Source of the DNA: Thermoplasmatota archaeon
GTDB taxonomy: Archaea; Thermoplasmatota; Penumbrarchaeia; Penumbrarchaeales; Penumbrarchaeaceae
DNA: 13,508 bases
Reading direction: 5' to 3'
Assembly (NCBI GenBank): GCA_016929175.1
Contig: JAFGJI010000245.1
Location: 1-13,508, forward strand
The notes beneath the pieces are model-generated. The model searched no databases. It was not told the origin of the DNA and saw only the letters and a program-made list of their open reading frames with translations. A program made the translations under genes and the position numbers. Of this stretch, positions 13,020 to 13,508 are shown piece after piece (position 1 is the first letter of the stretch; every line of letters starts with the position of its first letter).

Positions 13020-13508
13020 TCACGCATCACCGTATCTGTACTGGGATCCGGTCCCGCCGTTGACCTGGTCGCGGTCACGGTCCTGCTGCTGGGTCCCGTC
13101 ACATTCTTTGGTCTGGTCCCCGCCTGCAATGGATGATCCCTCTTCCTGGCAGCTGCCGTCCTGGGCTTGCTCCCGGGTCTGCTCTTGTACTGGCTCCCCT
13201 GAAGCATCCTCACCGCAGCTCCCGTCCTGGGTTTGCTCCCTCTCTCGGACCTGGTCTGCATCCTCGGGGGCGTTCTCCCCCTGGCTCATGGTCTGCTCCT
13301 GGGTTTGCTCTTGTACGGGCTCCTCCGGGACATCCTCGCCACAGCTCCCGTCCTGGACCTGCTCCCTCTCTCGGACCTGGTCTGCGTCCTCGGGGGCATT
13401 CTCACCCTGGCTCATTGTTTGCTCCTGGGTCTGCTCTTGTACTGGCTCCCCTGGGGCATCCTCGCCGCAGCTACCGTCCCGGGCCTGCTCCCTCTCACGG
13501 ACCTGGTC
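13020..13508 (-). CDS. Gln/Glu/Asp-rich repeat protein, C-terminal part (partial)
   Basis: The minus-strand frame is open from the right window edge to a TGA at 13020-13022, giving the last 162 residues; the start lies outside, and the ATG at 13415 is only an internal repeat Met. It is built of 42-residue repeats. Each reads roughly MSQGENAPEDADQVREREQ, then QDGSCGED, then EPVQEQTQEQ, with two full copies, one partial copy at the edge and a decayed half copy (QDGSCQEE). A unique C-terminus rich in Asp, Gln and Gly ends GSQYRYGDA. It is very hydrophilic, with no membrane helix in view, and one Cys per repeat in a DGSC context. No family is recognised. Substitutions between copies are largely conservative or silent, which supports real coding. 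A hairpin/T-tract terminator follows the stop. Confidence 0.7.
   Translation of the reverse strand, partial: DQVREREQARDGSCGEDAPGEPVQEQTQEQTMSQGENAPEDADQVREREQVQDGSCGEDVPEEPVQEQTQEQTMSQGENAPEDADQVREREQTQDGSCGEDASGEPVQEQTREQAQDGSCQEEGSSIAGGDQTKECDGTQQQDRDRDQVNGGTGSQYRYGDA
13164..13508. repeat. 126-bp in-frame tandem repeats
   Basis: Units lie at 13164-13289, 13290-13415 and 13416-13508 (the last cut by the window edge after 93 bases). The first two are roughly 85% identical by eye. The unit is a multiple of three and keeps the minus-strand reading frame. There are no unique spacers between units. Confidence 0.85.

Noticed and set aside
13001..13261. 86-residue Arg-rich minus-strand ORF in another frame of the repeats
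   Set aside because: The other frame is open to the window edge, keeps the repeat unit and ends before a terminator; this one is a shadow.
13164..13508. Possible CRISPR array
   Set aside because: Units of 126 bp follow one another without spacers, keep a reading frame and diverge gradually, so they are coding repeats.

Overview
The window looks like a chromosomal segment of a euryarchaeal-type archaeon, most likely from the Thermoplasmatota (the phylum is an inference). The archaeal reading rests on several things: a phosphopantothenate synthetase of the archaeal CoA pathway, TATA-like elements about 25-30 bases before several starts, strong GGTGA/GAGGTGA ribosome binding sites on some internal genes, a tRNA-Leu without an encoded CCA end, and a surface protein with a PGF-CTERM-like tail. 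No insertion sequence, integrase, phage gene or CRISPR array is visible.

Layout. 1-147: end of a zinc-ribbon protein. 303-2260 (+): phosphopantothenate synthetase, a 52-residue rubredoxin, and endonuclease IV. 2392-4842 (+): a GalE-like sugar-nucleotide epimerase, a zinc-ribbon protein with very acidic and basic tails, and a DUF1844 protein. 4849-5544 (-): a membrane-anchored surface protein. 5821-6144 (+): a small cupin starting at TTG. 6153-7388 (-): a PGF-CTERM-like surface protein followed by a membrane-protein gene broken by a frameshift and an in-frame stop. 7518-7599 (+): tRNA-Leu(CAA). 7757-8785 (+): a membrane-anchored fibronectin-III protein. 8857-9888 (+): a zinc-type asparaginase II. 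9954-10256 (+): a small GIY-YIG-like protein. 10360-12968 (+): an overlapping pair of genes for the two halves of animal-type alpha-aminoadipate semialdehyde synthase, lysine-ketoglutarate reductase (LKR) and saccharopine dehydrogenase (SDH). 13020-13508 (-): the end of a protein made of 42-residue repeats, with a hairpin plus T-tract terminator.

How the genes work together. The clearest functional unit is the LKR-SDH pair: lysine plus 2-oxoglutarate goes to saccharopine, then to glutamate and aminoadipate semialdehyde. With the nearby asparaginase it suggests amino-acid catabolism. Rubredoxin and endonuclease IV are 22 bases apart, which hints at a redox or DNA-damage link. The centre is rich in secreted or membrane-anchored proteins, as expected for an archaeal cell-surface locus. 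The strongest leads are the split eukaryote-like saccharopine operon, the two-lesion membrane pseudogene, the repeat protein at the right edge, and the uncharacterised zinc-ribbon/DUF1844 pair.
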